7,847 bases of DNA from NCBI GenBank assembly GCA_023249815.1, contig JAHFBX010000127.1, positions 1 to 7,847 of the forward strand. Direction: 5' to 3'. Below the pieces are notes generated by a model, which saw nothing but the letters and a program-made list of their open reading frames with translations, had not been told where the DNA came from and ran no database searches. The DNA comes from Candidatus Eiseniibacteriota bacterium (GTDB taxonomy: Bacteria > Eisenbacteria > RBG-16-71-46). The translations under genes were made by a program, and so were the position numbers. Below, piece by piece: positions 1 through 7,847 of this stretch (position 1 is its first letter; each line of letters starts with the position of its first letter).

Positions 1-1
1 C

Positions 2-1225
2 TTCGGTGACAAGAGCCTCGGGATCGTTCGCATCCAGGCGGTACCGATCGGGCTCACCAATGAGTTGCTTGTCGTGGATGACACGCGGCTCGAGGTCGAC
101 AGGTTCAACTCACCGGGCACCCCGAATTCCTACACCCAGGCCTGGCCAAGCGCGGCCGAGCTGGACACGTTCCTCTATGCGCGCGGTGGCGTGCTCTGGC
201 GGGGGTCGCGGAATCCCGCCGGCGCGCTATCGACTCCGGGACTCTTGGCTGGATTCTCGTTCGACACCCTGGGTACGCGGCTCGGGCTCGAGGATCCCGC
301 GGGCGCCGTCACGCTCACGCTCATGCAGCTTGCCCGCTACCGTCGTGTGCTGTGGATCGTGGACGGGCGGAGCGCGCTGAACAACAGGGTACTCTCCCCC
401 GTGACCGCGCTCTACTCCATGTCCGGGCCGGGGCGGCCCAGCGCGCTGGCCGCCTATGTGGAAGCTGGAGGATTGGTCTGGCTCGCGGGAGGTGGTGCGG
501 CGTTCGCGTACCTGCGGCAGTTCGACCGGAGCATGAACAATGGCAGCTGTGGCACCGTCTTCTCCGTCGAGCTGGGCGAGCTGGGTCCGGGCCGCACGAT
601 GTACGAGCATGCACACGTCCGCTCGGCGCTCGGCATCGGGACGACAAGCGCCGAGCCCGAACGATCGCCGGCGGCAGTGGGTGAGTGGTCCGGTCACGGG
701 CCCTCCGGCACGCTCTCCGCGCCCGACTACTCGCGGCTCCCCGCCCGCATGCGATCCCGCACGCCCGCGACGGATCCCATCCCGCCCACGCGCCTCGCCA
801 GCCAGGGCGGGCTCTATTACGCCACAACCGCCTCAAATGAAGTGGTGATCGAGCCGAACGAGGTGACCGAGGCGTTCGACCCCGTTTCAGCGCCCGGCCA
901 CTTCGAGTCGGCGCTCGATACGCTGTTCGAGGTCTCTAGTCCGTCGCTCTGCGTGTCTTCCGCTCCGGCGATGCTCTACTACCACGGTCGCGACAACTCA
1001 CCGTTCGTGTTCACGGGCTTCGACCTGTGGAGCTGGACACGCTCGGACTGCCAGGCACTCGTGGACTTCGTGCTCGGCGACATCTGGGGGATGACGCGCG
1101 GAGCGGCGCGCACGGCGAATGTTCGCGCGGCGGCAGGGGTGCTCGCGAGTCCGCGCGCGCCCGCGCGGATCCAGCCGGCACGGCCGACCGCACGGCCGAC
1201 CGCACGGAAGTCACGCCGACAGTGA
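2..1225 (+). CDS. Secreted GATase-like domain protein, 3' part (gene starts before the window)
   Basis: This is the last 407 residues of a protein whose beginning lies upstream. I do not recognise a named family. The frame is open to the left edge. Its first visible residues (KSLGIVRIQ, then LLVVDDTRLE) align with the middle of the downstream paralogue, so an in-frame TTG at position 65 is not the true start. The visible part is one GATase-like domain. It has a first strand LLVVDD, a buried strand VLWIVD, the turn GGLVWLAGGGAA where class I amidotransferases carry the nucleophilic elbow (no Cys here), then WSGHG, PDYSRLP, MLYYHGRDN and GFDLWSW. The last 40 or so residues are a low-complexity Arg/Ala/Pro tail containing a short tandem repeat. 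The stop overlaps the start of the next gene, implying co-translation. The missing N-terminus probably holds a lipoprotein signal and Ig-like domains, as in the paralogue. The coding call is firm; the fold is inferred from motif layout. Confidence 0.85.
   Translation, partial: FGDKSLGIVRIQAVPIGLTNELLVVDDTRLEVDRFNSPGTPNSYTQAWPSAAELDTFLYARGGVLWRGSRNPAGALSTPGLLAGFSFDTLGTRLGLEDPAGAVTLTLMQLARYRRVLWIVDGRSALNNRVLSPVTALYSMSGPGRPSALAAYVEAGGLVWLAGGGAAFAYLRQFDRSMNNGSCGTVFSVELGELGPGRTMYEHAHVRSALGIGTTSAEPERSPAAVGEWSGHGPSGTLSAPDYSRLPARMRSRTPATDPIPPTRLASQGGLYYATTASNEVVIEPNEVTEAFDPVSAPGHFESALDTLFEVSSPSLCVSSAPAMLYYHGRDNSPFVFTGFDLWSWTRSDCQALVDFVLGDIWGMTRGAARTANVRAAAGVLASPRAPARIQPARPTARPTARKSRRQ
1150..1169. repeat. 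Perfect 8-bp inverted repeat (strong GC hairpin)
   Basis: TCCGCGCG at 1150-1157 and CGCGCGGA at 1162-1169 are exact reverse complements around a four-base loop. It lies within the tail of the first gene, about 50 bases upstream of the second gene's GTG, where an mRNA stem could affect translation of the pair. It could also be chance in GC-rich tail sequence. Confidence 0.6.
1178..1207 (+). repeat. 12-base tandem repeat at the 3' end of the first gene
   Basis: The unit GCACGGCCGACC occurs twice in full (1178-1189, 1190-1201) and then partially. It encodes a repeated Arg-Pro-Thr-Ala in the basic tail. In-frame length variation by slippage is possible. It ends 14 bases before the start codon of the next gene. 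Confidence 0.8.
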
Positions 1226-3597
1226 ACCCCCGCGGCCACCCCCATCCGACGCCATTCCTGGCGACGCTGCTGTTCGTGGCGCTTGTCTTCGGTTGCGGCA
1301 GGCGCGGACTGATGCTGGCGCCGAACCAACCACCCACGCTGGAGTTGACAAGCGGGCCGATCGACACCTCGGCATCGAAACCGGTCTCGTGGTCGGTCGC
1401 GATCGCGTGGGACGCGCGAGACGCCGACGGCACGATCGACCACGTCAGTTACGCCGTGGATCCGCCCTCGCCGCGCGAGGTGGCTGCGGGCGCAGAGACG
1501 GTGTGGGTGAGCACCAAGGCGAACAGCGTCGTCGTGCGATTCCGCGCGACGACGCTCGACTCGCTCGCGCCCGTCACGACCGCGTCGGACTTTCACGTGT
1601 TCGTTGCGCGCGCCTGGGACAACTCGGGCGGCGTCTCGGAGCCGGTGCTGCGCGCATTTTACGCCTACACGGTAGCGCCGACGGCACGCATCGAGCACCC
1701 TCCAGCCGATCCGTTCCAGGCCTATCCCGTCCCGCTGTCGTTCAACGTGGAGTTCTCCGGCGACGACCCCGACGGCATCGGTTCGCGAGAGCCGTCCGCA
1801 TTCCTGCTCCGGCTGATCAGCGACCTGAGCCCGATGTTCAACGTGCTCGCGGCCGACCCGGACTCGCTCCGGCGAGAAGCCGCGGCCACGGGCTGGCGGG
1901 GTTGGTCCACGCTCGCGGGGGACCAGACGCGCTTCTCGCTGCGCGACATGCCCGAGGGGACGCGTTGGGTGATGGCTTTGGCTGCCGTGGACGGGGCGGG
2001 TGCCATCACGCCATTGTTCTCGTTCGATCGGAACCTGCTCCAGTTCGTGGTGAGCGCGAGCTACGGGCCGCGGCTTCATGTGCAGGGCCCGGGTCTCGAC
2101 TACACGTATGCGGATGGGAGCGAATCCACCGACAGCACGCGCTGGCTGACCGTGTCCCAACCCGTCGGGACACGAGCCACCTACTCCTGGTCGGCGACCG
2201 CCGCGGCGCGTGGAACGATCGCGGGCTATCGCTGGGTGCTGGACCCGGACACGCTGGAGGCCGAGACGCCCCGGAGCGACGAGTCGAACGACATCGGGCA
2301 TTGGAGCCGCTGGAGTCCGTTCACCACGTTCACGGGGCCGCTTCCGCCGTGGGCGGTCGGCGAGCACTTCCTCTACATCCAGGCCGAGGACGACCTCGGC
2401 GGGCGCAGCCTCGGCGTGGTGCGCGTCCAAACCTTCAACGTGGGATTCGAACGGCCGCTGCTCGTGGTGGACGACACGCGGCTGGAGCTCGACCGACTCG
2501 CCACCGGGGGTTGCCTCGCTTCCTACACGAAGCCGTGGCCGAGCGCGTCCGAGCTGGACACACTGCTCTACGCGGTGGGAGGCGTGCCGTGGCGCTGCGC
2601 CGTGAATCCTCCCGGCGCGCTGTCGCCGCCCGGGCTGCTCGCGGGGCTCAACGCCGACACGGTGGGTACGCGCGTGAGCGTGACGGAGATGATCGGGAAC
2701 GTGCCGCTGTCGCTGCTCACGCGATACGCCCACGTCTTGTGGATCACCGACTTCGAAGGGGCACGCGGCGACGGCACGCTTGCCACGCTGACGCTCACGA
2801 TGATGCGTTGGATGTCGCGCGCGCAGAACCTGCAGCCGCTCGAGGACTATTCGAGGCTGGGTGGGCACGTCTGGGTGGTAGGAGGCGGCGCCGCGCTGGC
2901 ATCGCTCCTCGATTTCGACCAGAAGAGCAACAACTCGTCTTCCAATGTCGTCTTTGCGGCGGGCGTGGACCTCTCGCTGCGGAGCTTCGTGGCCTCCGCG
3001 GGGCACCTGCGTTCGCGGATCGCGGCGACGCGTTCGCAGCCCGCGATCAATCGATCCGCGGCGGCGCGAGGGGGATGGAGCGGCCACGGGCTGGACGGCG
3101 CGCTCGCTGCCCCGGACTACACGCGGCTTCCCGGCGCCCTGCTGCTCAAGACTCCGGCCACGGACCCGTTGCCGCCGACACGCCTCGACGGTCAAGCGAA
3201 CCTGTTCTATTCGGGCACGACGTCCATCGAGTACGCCCACGGCAGCATCGTGACGGAGGATTTCGGTGCGCCGGGTGCACCTCGCGTGGAATCCGCGCTC
3301 GACACGCTGCTCGAAGCCGTGGGGGGCACGATCCAAAACGCGCCGGCGCCGGCGATGCTCTACTACCATGGCCGTGACAACGGCTCCGTCCTGTTCAGCG
3401 GCTTCGACCTGTGGAGCTGGAGCCGCGCCGATACACAGGCGCTCGTGGACTTCGTGGTCCACGACGTGTGGCGGCTCGCACCGGCGGGGCCTTCCGTGAG
3501 AGTGACCCGGCCATCGCCCGCCGGCGCGCTCAGCTCGGCCGCGCGCGGCGCGCGCGCGCGCCCTCGCAGTCTTGACCCTATCCGGCCTCGCCCGTAG
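1222..3597 (+). CDS. Predicted lipoprotein: Ig-like domains plus degenerate GATase-like domain
   Basis: The protein is 791 residues and its function is unknown. GTG at 1222 is chosen because it gives a lipoprotein signal: a short N-region, the hydrophobic stretch FLATLLFVALVFG, then Cys25 as lipobox (V-F-G-C). It also overlaps the upstream stop as GTGA, with GGAAG 11 bases upstream. ATG at 1312 would discard the signal. After Cys25 come three beta-rich Ig/fibronectin-like regions: about 36-152 (DADGTIDH at 67-74), 153-275 (DDPDG at 181-185) and 285-410. The GATase-like domain covers about 413-760: LLVVDDT 413-419, VLWITD 505-510, GGHVWVVGGG 547-556, WSGHG 619-623, MLYYHGRDN 712-720 and GFDLWSW 727-733. 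The nucleophile Cys expected after the GGG turn is absent, so a binding or structural role is likelier than amide transfer. The end is a basic, low-complexity tail. It is a tandem paralogue of the gene before it and probably anchored to a membrane facing the periplasm or outside. Confidence 0.87.
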   Translation: MNPRGHPHPTPFLATLLFVALVFGCGRRGLMLAPNQPPTLELTSGPIDTSASKPVSWSVAIAWDARDADGTIDHVSYAVDPPSPREVAAGAETVWVSTKANSVVVRFRATTLDSLAPVTTASDFHVFVARAWDNSGGVSEPVLRAFYAYTVAPTARIEHPPADPFQAYPVPLSFNVEFSGDDPDGIGSREPSAFLLRLISDLSPMFNVLAADPDSLRREAAATGWRGWSTLAGDQTRFSLRDMPEGTRWVMALAAVDGAGAITPLFSFDRNLLQFVVSASYGPRLHVQGPGLDYTYADGSESTDSTRWLTVSQPVGTRATYSWSATAAARGTIAGYRWVLDPDTLEAETPRSDESNDIGHWSRWSPFTTFTGPLPPWAVGEHFLYIQAEDDLGGRSLGVVRVQTFNVGFERPLLVVDDTRLELDRLATGGCLASYTKPWPSASELDTLLYAVGGVPWRCAVNPPGALSPPGLLAGLNADTVGTRVSVTEMIGNVPLSLLTRYAHVLWITDFEGARGDGTLATLTLTMMRWMSRAQNLQPLEDYSRLGGHVWVVGGGAALASLLDFDQKSNNSSSNVVFAAGVDLSLRSFVASAGHLRSRIAATRSQPAINRSAAARGGWSGHGLDGALAAPDYTRLPGALLLKTPATDPLPPTRLDGQANLFYSGTTSIEYAHGSIVTEDFGAPGAPRVESALDTLLEAVGGTIQNAPAPAMLYYHGRDNGSVLFSGFDLWSWSRADTQALVDFVVHDVWRLAPAGPSVRVTRPSPAGALSSAARGARARPRSLDPIRPRP
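3541..3561. repeat. Alternating GC/CG dinucleotide tract
   Basis: There are 21 bases of alternating G and C with one break in phase near 3547-3548, at the 3' end of the lipoprotein gene. It encodes Ala/Arg/Gly of the low-complexity tail. It is the type of tract that can adopt Z-DNA or slip during replication. It lies just upstream of the candidate meaB promoter. Confidence 0.6.
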
Positions 3598-3600
3598 TTT
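3572..3600 (+). promoter_or_regulatory. Candidate sigma70-type promoter upstream of meaB
   Basis: TTGACC at 3572-3577 matches five of six bases of the -35 consensus. A 17-base spacer leads to TAGTTT at 3595-3600, which matches only three of six at -10. The element lies inside the last codons of the upstream lipoprotein gene, and its -10 includes that gene's TAG stop. It would give a 5' leader of about 65 bases for meaB. A similar element precedes the mutase gene. Confidence 0.35.
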
Positions 3601-3671
3601 CGCGCGGCTCGCGCACTTGAGGCTGGCTCGCGTGGCGAACGCCGTCACGCGCCCGTCGCGCGCCCTCCGCC

Positions 3672-4628
3672 ATGCCCGAACTCGCTGCCGACGACCTCAT
3701 CCACCGCACGCTCGCCGGCGAGCGCGTGCCGCTCGCTCGCGCGCTGTCGTGGGTCGAGAACGAGCACCCGGACGCCGCGGCATTGCTCGACGCCTGTTTC
3801 GGCCGCACCGGGCGCGCGCACCGGCTGGGTATCACCGGTCCGCCCGGCGCGGGGAAGAGCACGCTCGTCACGCAGCTCGCGAAGGAGTACCGCGCGCGAG
3901 GCGAGACCGTGGCCGTGGTGGCGGTGGACCCCACGAGTCCGTTCTCGGGTGGCGCGCTGCTCGGCGATCGCGTGCGCATGAATGAACTCTCCGGCGACGA
4001 CGGTATCTTCATCCGCTCCATGGCCACGCGCGGCAGCATGGGCGGACTCGCCGTCCACACCGCGCAGGCCTGCGACGTGCTGGACGCCGCCGGCTTCGGC
4101 CGCATCCTGATCGAGACCGTGGGGGTGGGGCAGAGCGAGCTCGAGGTGGCGCAGACCGCGGACACCTCGGCCGTGGTACTGGTGCCCGAGTCGGGCGACG
4201 CCGTGCAGGCCATGAAGGCGGGCCTCATGGAGATCGCGGACGTGTTCGCGATCAACAAGGCCGACCGCGAGGGTGCCGACCGCGCGGCACAGGCGATCCG
4301 CTCGGCGCTCCACCTGCGCGCGAGGACGAGCGAGTGGGACATCCCAGTGCAGTTGACCGTGGCGTCGCAGGGGCAGGGCGTGCGCGAGCTGGTGGACCAT
4401 TTCGAGCGGCACCTGGCGTGGCTCGCCGACAGCGGCACGCTCGAGCGACGGAGGGGTCGTCGGCTGGAACAGCAGCTCGAGAGCCTGATGCGCGAGCGCC
4501 TGTGGGAGGAGTTCCGCGCCCGCGTGTCCGCGGGCCGCTGGGACGAAGCCGTGGCGGCTCTTGGCGAGCGCCGCGAGACCCCGAACCAGGTCGCGGCCCG
4601 GCTCGCCGAATCGGACGGGACGGAGTAG
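3672..4628 (+). CDS. meaB: Methylmalonyl-CoA mutase-associated GTPase MeaB (ArgK family)
   Basis: This is a cytoplasmic G3E-type P-loop GTPase. The family gates delivery of adenosylcobalamin to B12-dependent acyl-CoA mutases, protects them from inactivation and helps eject damaged cofactor. The 318-residue length is normal. Visible motifs are Walker A GPPGAGKST at 56-64, VDPTSPFSGGALLGDR at 85-100, RSMATRGSMGG at 115-125, ETVGVGQ at 148-154, GDAVQAMKAGLMEIAD at 175-190 (the switch III region of MeaB) and the guanine-specificity motif NKAD at 195-198. A helical C-terminus from about 255 fits the dimerisation arm. ATG 3672 is the only possible start: an in-frame TGA lies at 3618 and no other start codon lies between. 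No Shine-Dalgarno sequence is visible. The client is probably the mutase starting at 6737, although a secreted-protein gene lies between them. The older 'ArgK / LAO transport kinase' label for this family is misleading. Confidence 0.96.
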   Translation: MPELAADDLIHRTLAGERVPLARALSWVENEHPDAAALLDACFGRTGRAHRLGITGPPGAGKSTLVTQLAKEYRARGETVAVVAVDPTSPFSGGALLGDRVRMNELSGDDGIFIRSMATRGSMGGLAVHTAQACDVLDAAGFGRILIETVGVGQSELEVAQTADTSAVVLVPESGDAVQAMKAGLMEIADVFAINKADREGADRAAQAIRSALHLRARTSEWDIPVQLTVASQGQGVRELVDHFERHLAWLADSGTLERRRGRRLEQQLESLMRERLWEEFRARVSAGRWDEAVAALGERRETPNQVAARLAESDGTE

Positions 4629-4632
4629 CGAG

Positions 4633-4655
4633 CGTTGCCAGCCGTAGGGGCAACG
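4633..4655 (+). terminator. Hairpin just after meaB (possible weak terminator)
   Basis: CGTTGCC at 4633-4639 pairs perfectly with GGCAACG at 4649-4655 across a nine-base loop, four bases after the meaB stop. A second small inverted repeat (GGTTC / GAACC, 4656-4667) follows directly. There is no T-run after either, so intrinsic termination is doubtful. RNA 3'-end protection or Rho-assisted termination would also fit. The rest of the gap up to 4856 shows nothing I can name before the RBS at 4845. Confidence 0.35.
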
Positions 4656-4844
4656 GGTTCTGGAACCAGTTGGATGCCTTGAACCCTGGCCACGTGGGCG
4701 AGTGCCAGCGCACGGGTGGCAGGGCCGGGCAGCACTTCAGGCGCGATCCTCGCAGCCCCTCGGCCCGCCCATTTTCCCGCTGACCGCCCGGCCCGTTGGT
4801 GCCATGCTGGAGCCTGTCGGCTGAGCTCGTCATGCCTTCCTCGC

Positions 4845-4849
4845 GGAGG
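4845..4849 (+). promoter_or_regulatory. Ribosome binding site GGAGG
   Basis: A perfect GGAGG core sits seven bases before ATG 4857. It fixes that start over earlier in-frame possibilities, which would place residues before an otherwise standard signal peptide. Confidence 0.8.
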
Positions 4850-4856
4850 TTCCCCG

Positions 4857-6626
4857 ATGCCCTACGCGACGCACCGCGCGCGCTACTTCATCGTCGCGCT
4901 GCTCGTCACATGGTTCGGGCTCATGCTGCTCACGCGCCCCGCGCACGGTGGTTGGAGCGCGGATGCCGTCGAGGTGCACGCCACTTCCGCACTCTGCCCG
5001 CTCGTGAGCGCGTGCGATGACGGGAGCCGCGGCGCGATCGTCGTGTGGCAGGAGAACACCGCGAGCGGCGGCCTGCTCAAGGCTCGGCGCGTGCTCGCGC
5101 ATGGTGACCTGGACCCCACGTGGAGCGCGCCGGCGGCGGTCTCGAGCCAGGACGCGGCGCGTGTCGCGATCGGTGCGGTGAGCGATGGTGCCGGCGGGGC
5201 GTATGTCTGGTGGATGGAGAACTCGGCTTTGTTCCTCAATCACGTGGGGCCGACCGGCGCCATCGCCACCGGCTGGCTGGCGCGGGGACGGAACGTGGGC
5301 AGCTTGCCGAGCTCCAGTCACAGGCCAACGGCGTTCTCGGATGGCGCGGGCGGGATCTACCTCGGATGGCTCGTGAAGAACGTATTCATCTTCGATTCGC
5401 CGACCAACATCCGCATCGTGCACCTGGGCCCCGCGGGCACCGGCGCGGGGGGATGGCCGGCGGGCGGTCGCGCGTACGGGACCGTCGGTGTGGACAACCC
5501 GACCGTGATGGGGTTCGCGATGGATCGCGCCTCCGATGGCGGACTGTGGCTGGGCTGGCAAACGAACCAGATGCTCGCGATGGGAGCGCTCCTTCCCGGC
5601 GAGGTGCGGGCCGCGCGGCTCGCGCCGTCGGGCCTGGGTGCGACCGGCTGGACGACGAGCGGCATCGCGCTCGGGCCCTACTCCGTCGAATACCGGATGC
5701 AAGCTGGACTTGCCGCCGTGTACCCGCTGGCTCAGTCGCATGTCGGCGTCGCGGCGGACGGAGGCGACGGCGCTTTCGTGTACCACGGGCAGGGCGCCTT
5801 CGACGGCTCGAGCGTGATCTTCCACGACACGTTGCGCCACCTGGACGGCGCGGGTGCCACGGCCTCGGGCTGGGCGGAATCAGGTCTGAACCTTGGGGAC
5901 CGTTACGACTGGAGTTCATCGTTCCCCGCGGACATCTCTTCCATCCGTGCGCTGGCGGACGCCCGGGGCGGTGTGTACTTCGGCCAACCCTACTACGCGA
6001 GCGAGTTCACCGAGCGCCTGCACTTCGGACACATCGCGCTCGACGGCACGTGTCTCCCCGGTGGGGTGGGCGCCGACCAGCGAGGGGTCGAGTACGCCGC
6101 GCGTGGGGATGGCGGCATGTTCATCGCCTCGTTCAAGCCGTCGGGCGCGACGGGGCCTTACGAGCTGGACGCCTACATCGGCGTGGGGCAGAGCGATCCC
6201 GGCGCCAGTTTCTTCGAGTCGCAGGTGTCGTACTACGCCACGCGTTACGGCGACGTGGGACTCACGGCCACCGGCGACGGCGGCGCGATCTTTGCTTGGT
6301 CGCAGGCGATCGACCGCCACGGCGTGTATGCGATCCGGCTGAATCCGACTGGCAGGGTCACCGGTGTGCCGCCGGCAACGATTGCGCATCCGCTCCGCGC
6401 CTGGTTCGTCCGCGGCGCCGGCGTGCGCGTGCGGGGCGCTGGCGCAGCAGCGTTAGCGCTTCGCATCCACGACGTGAGCGGCCGCGAGGTCGCGCGCGGC
6501 GAGACGGACGGAACGATCGGCGAGTGGACGGTCCCCGGCACGGCGGAGCTGCCGAGCGGGATCTACTTCGCAAGCGCCAAGCTCGGCGGACGGGAAGTGA
6601 ACGCGAGGGTGGCGGTCATCCGGTAG
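4857..6626 (+). CDS. Secreted DGxGG-repeat (probable beta-propeller) protein with FlgD/T9SS-like C-terminal domain
   Basis: The protein has 589 residues and I cannot name a specific function. ATG 4857 is set by a strong GGAGG seven bases upstream. It begins with a signal peptide: Arg7/Arg9, hydrophobic core 10-25, likely cut after AHG at 29-31. The mature part has eight units of the form 'D-G-x-G-G then hydrophobic strand ending in W or similar', near residues 54, 110, 162, 227, 301, 368, 418 and 474. Four of them are followed by a second motif ending G-W (W140, W200, W265, W339). Unit spacing of 50-74 residues suits propeller blades. The last 55 residues (535-589) carry LRIHDVSGREV and LPSGIYFASAKLGG, ending in VAVIR. 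This is the FlgD-Ig / type-A sorting module used in FCB-group bacteria for surface export. Cys47 and Cys53 could form a disulphide. It sits between meaB and the mutase but has no evident link to B12 chemistry. Confidence 0.88.
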   Translation: MPYATHRARYFIVALLVTWFGLMLLTRPAHGGWSADAVEVHATSALCPLVSACDDGSRGAIVVWQENTASGGLLKARRVLAHGDLDPTWSAPAAVSSQDAARVAIGAVSDGAGGAYVWWMENSALFLNHVGPTGAIATGWLARGRNVGSLPSSSHRPTAFSDGAGGIYLGWLVKNVFIFDSPTNIRIVHLGPAGTGAGGWPAGGRAYGTVGVDNPTVMGFAMDRASDGGLWLGWQTNQMLAMGALLPGEVRAARLAPSGLGATGWTTSGIALGPYSVEYRMQAGLAAVYPLAQSHVGVAADGGDGAFVYHGQGAFDGSSVIFHDTLRHLDGAGATASGWAESGLNLGDRYDWSSSFPADISSIRALADARGGVYFGQPYYASEFTERLHFGHIALDGTCLPGGVGADQRGVEYAARGDGGMFIASFKPSGATGPYELDAYIGVGQSDPGASFFESQVSYYATRYGDVGLTATGDGGAIFAWSQAIDRHGVYAIRLNPTGRVTGVPPATIAHPLRAWFVRGAGVRVRGAGAAALALRIHDVSGREVARGETDGTIGEWTVPGTAELPSGIYFASAKLGGREVNARVAVIR

Positions 6627-6643
6627 CGCGTCGCGCGCAATCC

Positions 6644-6673
6644 TTGACCCCTCTTCGCCAACCCGCTTAGGCT
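6644..6673 (+). promoter_or_regulatory. Candidate sigma70-type promoter upstream of the mutase gene
   Basis: TTGACC at 6644-6649 is followed after 18 bases by TAGGCT at 6668-6673 (three of six -10 matches). It lies in the 110-base gap between the secreted-protein gene and the mutase start, about 64 bases before the ATG. The -35 context CTTGACCC is identical to that upstream of meaB, which suggests the two B12-linked genes may share control. Confidence 0.38.
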
Positions 6674-6724
6674 TGAGCGGAATTCGCGTCCCGGCCTGGG
6701 GCGTGCCCGCGGTCCGACCAGCCT

Positions 6725-6728
6725 GGAG
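6725..6728 (+). promoter_or_regulatory. Ribosome binding site GGAG for the mutase gene
   Basis: GGAG lies eight bases before ATG 6737. The alternative ATG at 6881, which would remove the basic N-terminal extension, has no comparable purine-rich site upstream. This supports the longer protein. Confidence 0.65.
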
Positions 6729-6736
6729 CGGTTCCG

Positions 6737-7847
<1,111 letters not shown>

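Noticed and set aside
65..67. TTG as the start of the first gene
   Set aside because: The in-frame residues upstream of it match the paralogue, so the gene continues leftwards beyond the window.
2860..2889. Active glutamine-amidotransferase catalytic site in the lipoprotein
   Set aside because: The Gly-rich elbow reads VVGGGAAL with no cysteine, and no convincing downstream His/Glu pair was identified. Only a fold-level resemblance is claimed.
1119..3377. Long plus-strand open frame (752 codons) overlapping the lipoprotein gene
   Set aside because: It is an Arg-rich translation in a shifted frame, with none of the conservation seen between the two paralogues in the chosen frame.
979..3648. 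Very long open frame (889 codons) on the minus strand opposite the lipoprotein gene
   Set aside because: It is very rich in Arg, Ala and Gly with no recognisable motif, and it mirrors a plus-strand gene with a signal peptide and a conserved paralogue. Long antisense open frames are expected in GC-rich DNA.
4780..4808. CTGACC-N17-CATGCT as a promoter for the secreted-protein gene
   Set aside because: The -35 and -10 matches are too weak to separate from background in GC-rich sequence.
5120..6670. Plus-strand open frame of 516 codons overlapping the secreted repeat protein
   Set aside because: Its composition is Arg/Gly-rich without motifs. The overlapping frame has an RBS, a signal peptide, repeats and a sorting-like tail.

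Overview
This GC-rich window carries five protein-coding genes, all on the + strand, with short gaps or overlaps. Bacterial features include Shine-Dalgarno sites, a lipoprotein signal, a Sec signal peptide and a translationally overlapping gene pair. The secreted proteins have a distinctive style: Ig-like domains built around 'D-x-DG' turns, DGxGG-repeat propellers, and a C-terminal 'LPSGIY' FlgD/T9SS-type module. This style is common in Candidatus Eisenbacteria and related uncultivated FCB-group genomes. That placement is inference from composition and domain style only.

Layout. (1) Positions 2-1225 hold the 3' part of a gene that begins before the window. Positions 1222-3597 hold a complete paralogue of it, a predicted outer-membrane or periplasmic lipoprotein. 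Its GTG start overlaps the upstream TGA stop by four bases. Both end in the same roughly 350-residue domain, which looks like a class I glutamine-amidotransferase (GATase-like) fold without the nucleophilic cysteine, followed by a low-complexity basic tail. I cannot assign a function. (2) Positions 3672-4628 encode the MeaB GTPase chaperone of B12-dependent acyl-CoA mutases. (3) Positions 4629-4856 are non-coding, with two small hairpins just after meaB. (4) Positions 4857-6626 encode a secreted repeat protein, probably a beta-propeller, with eight DGxGG-type units and a C-terminal FlgD/T9SS-like tail. (5) Positions 6737-7847 encode the N-terminal 370 residues of an adenosylcobalamin-dependent acyl-CoA mutase large subunit, cut off by the window end.

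How they work together. meaB and the mutase are functionally linked: the G-protein loads, protects and reactivates the mutase. They are separated by the unrelated secreted propeller gene, and each is preceded by a TTGACC-based promoter-like element. The mutase has Phe and Gln at the two positions that are Tyr and Arg in true methylmalonyl-CoA mutase, so its substrate may be isobutyryl-CoA or another monocarboxylic acyl-CoA. The most novel material is the tandem GATase-like lipoprotein pair and the predicted substrate switch of the mutase. No mobile element, CRISPR array, tRNA or rRNA was seen.
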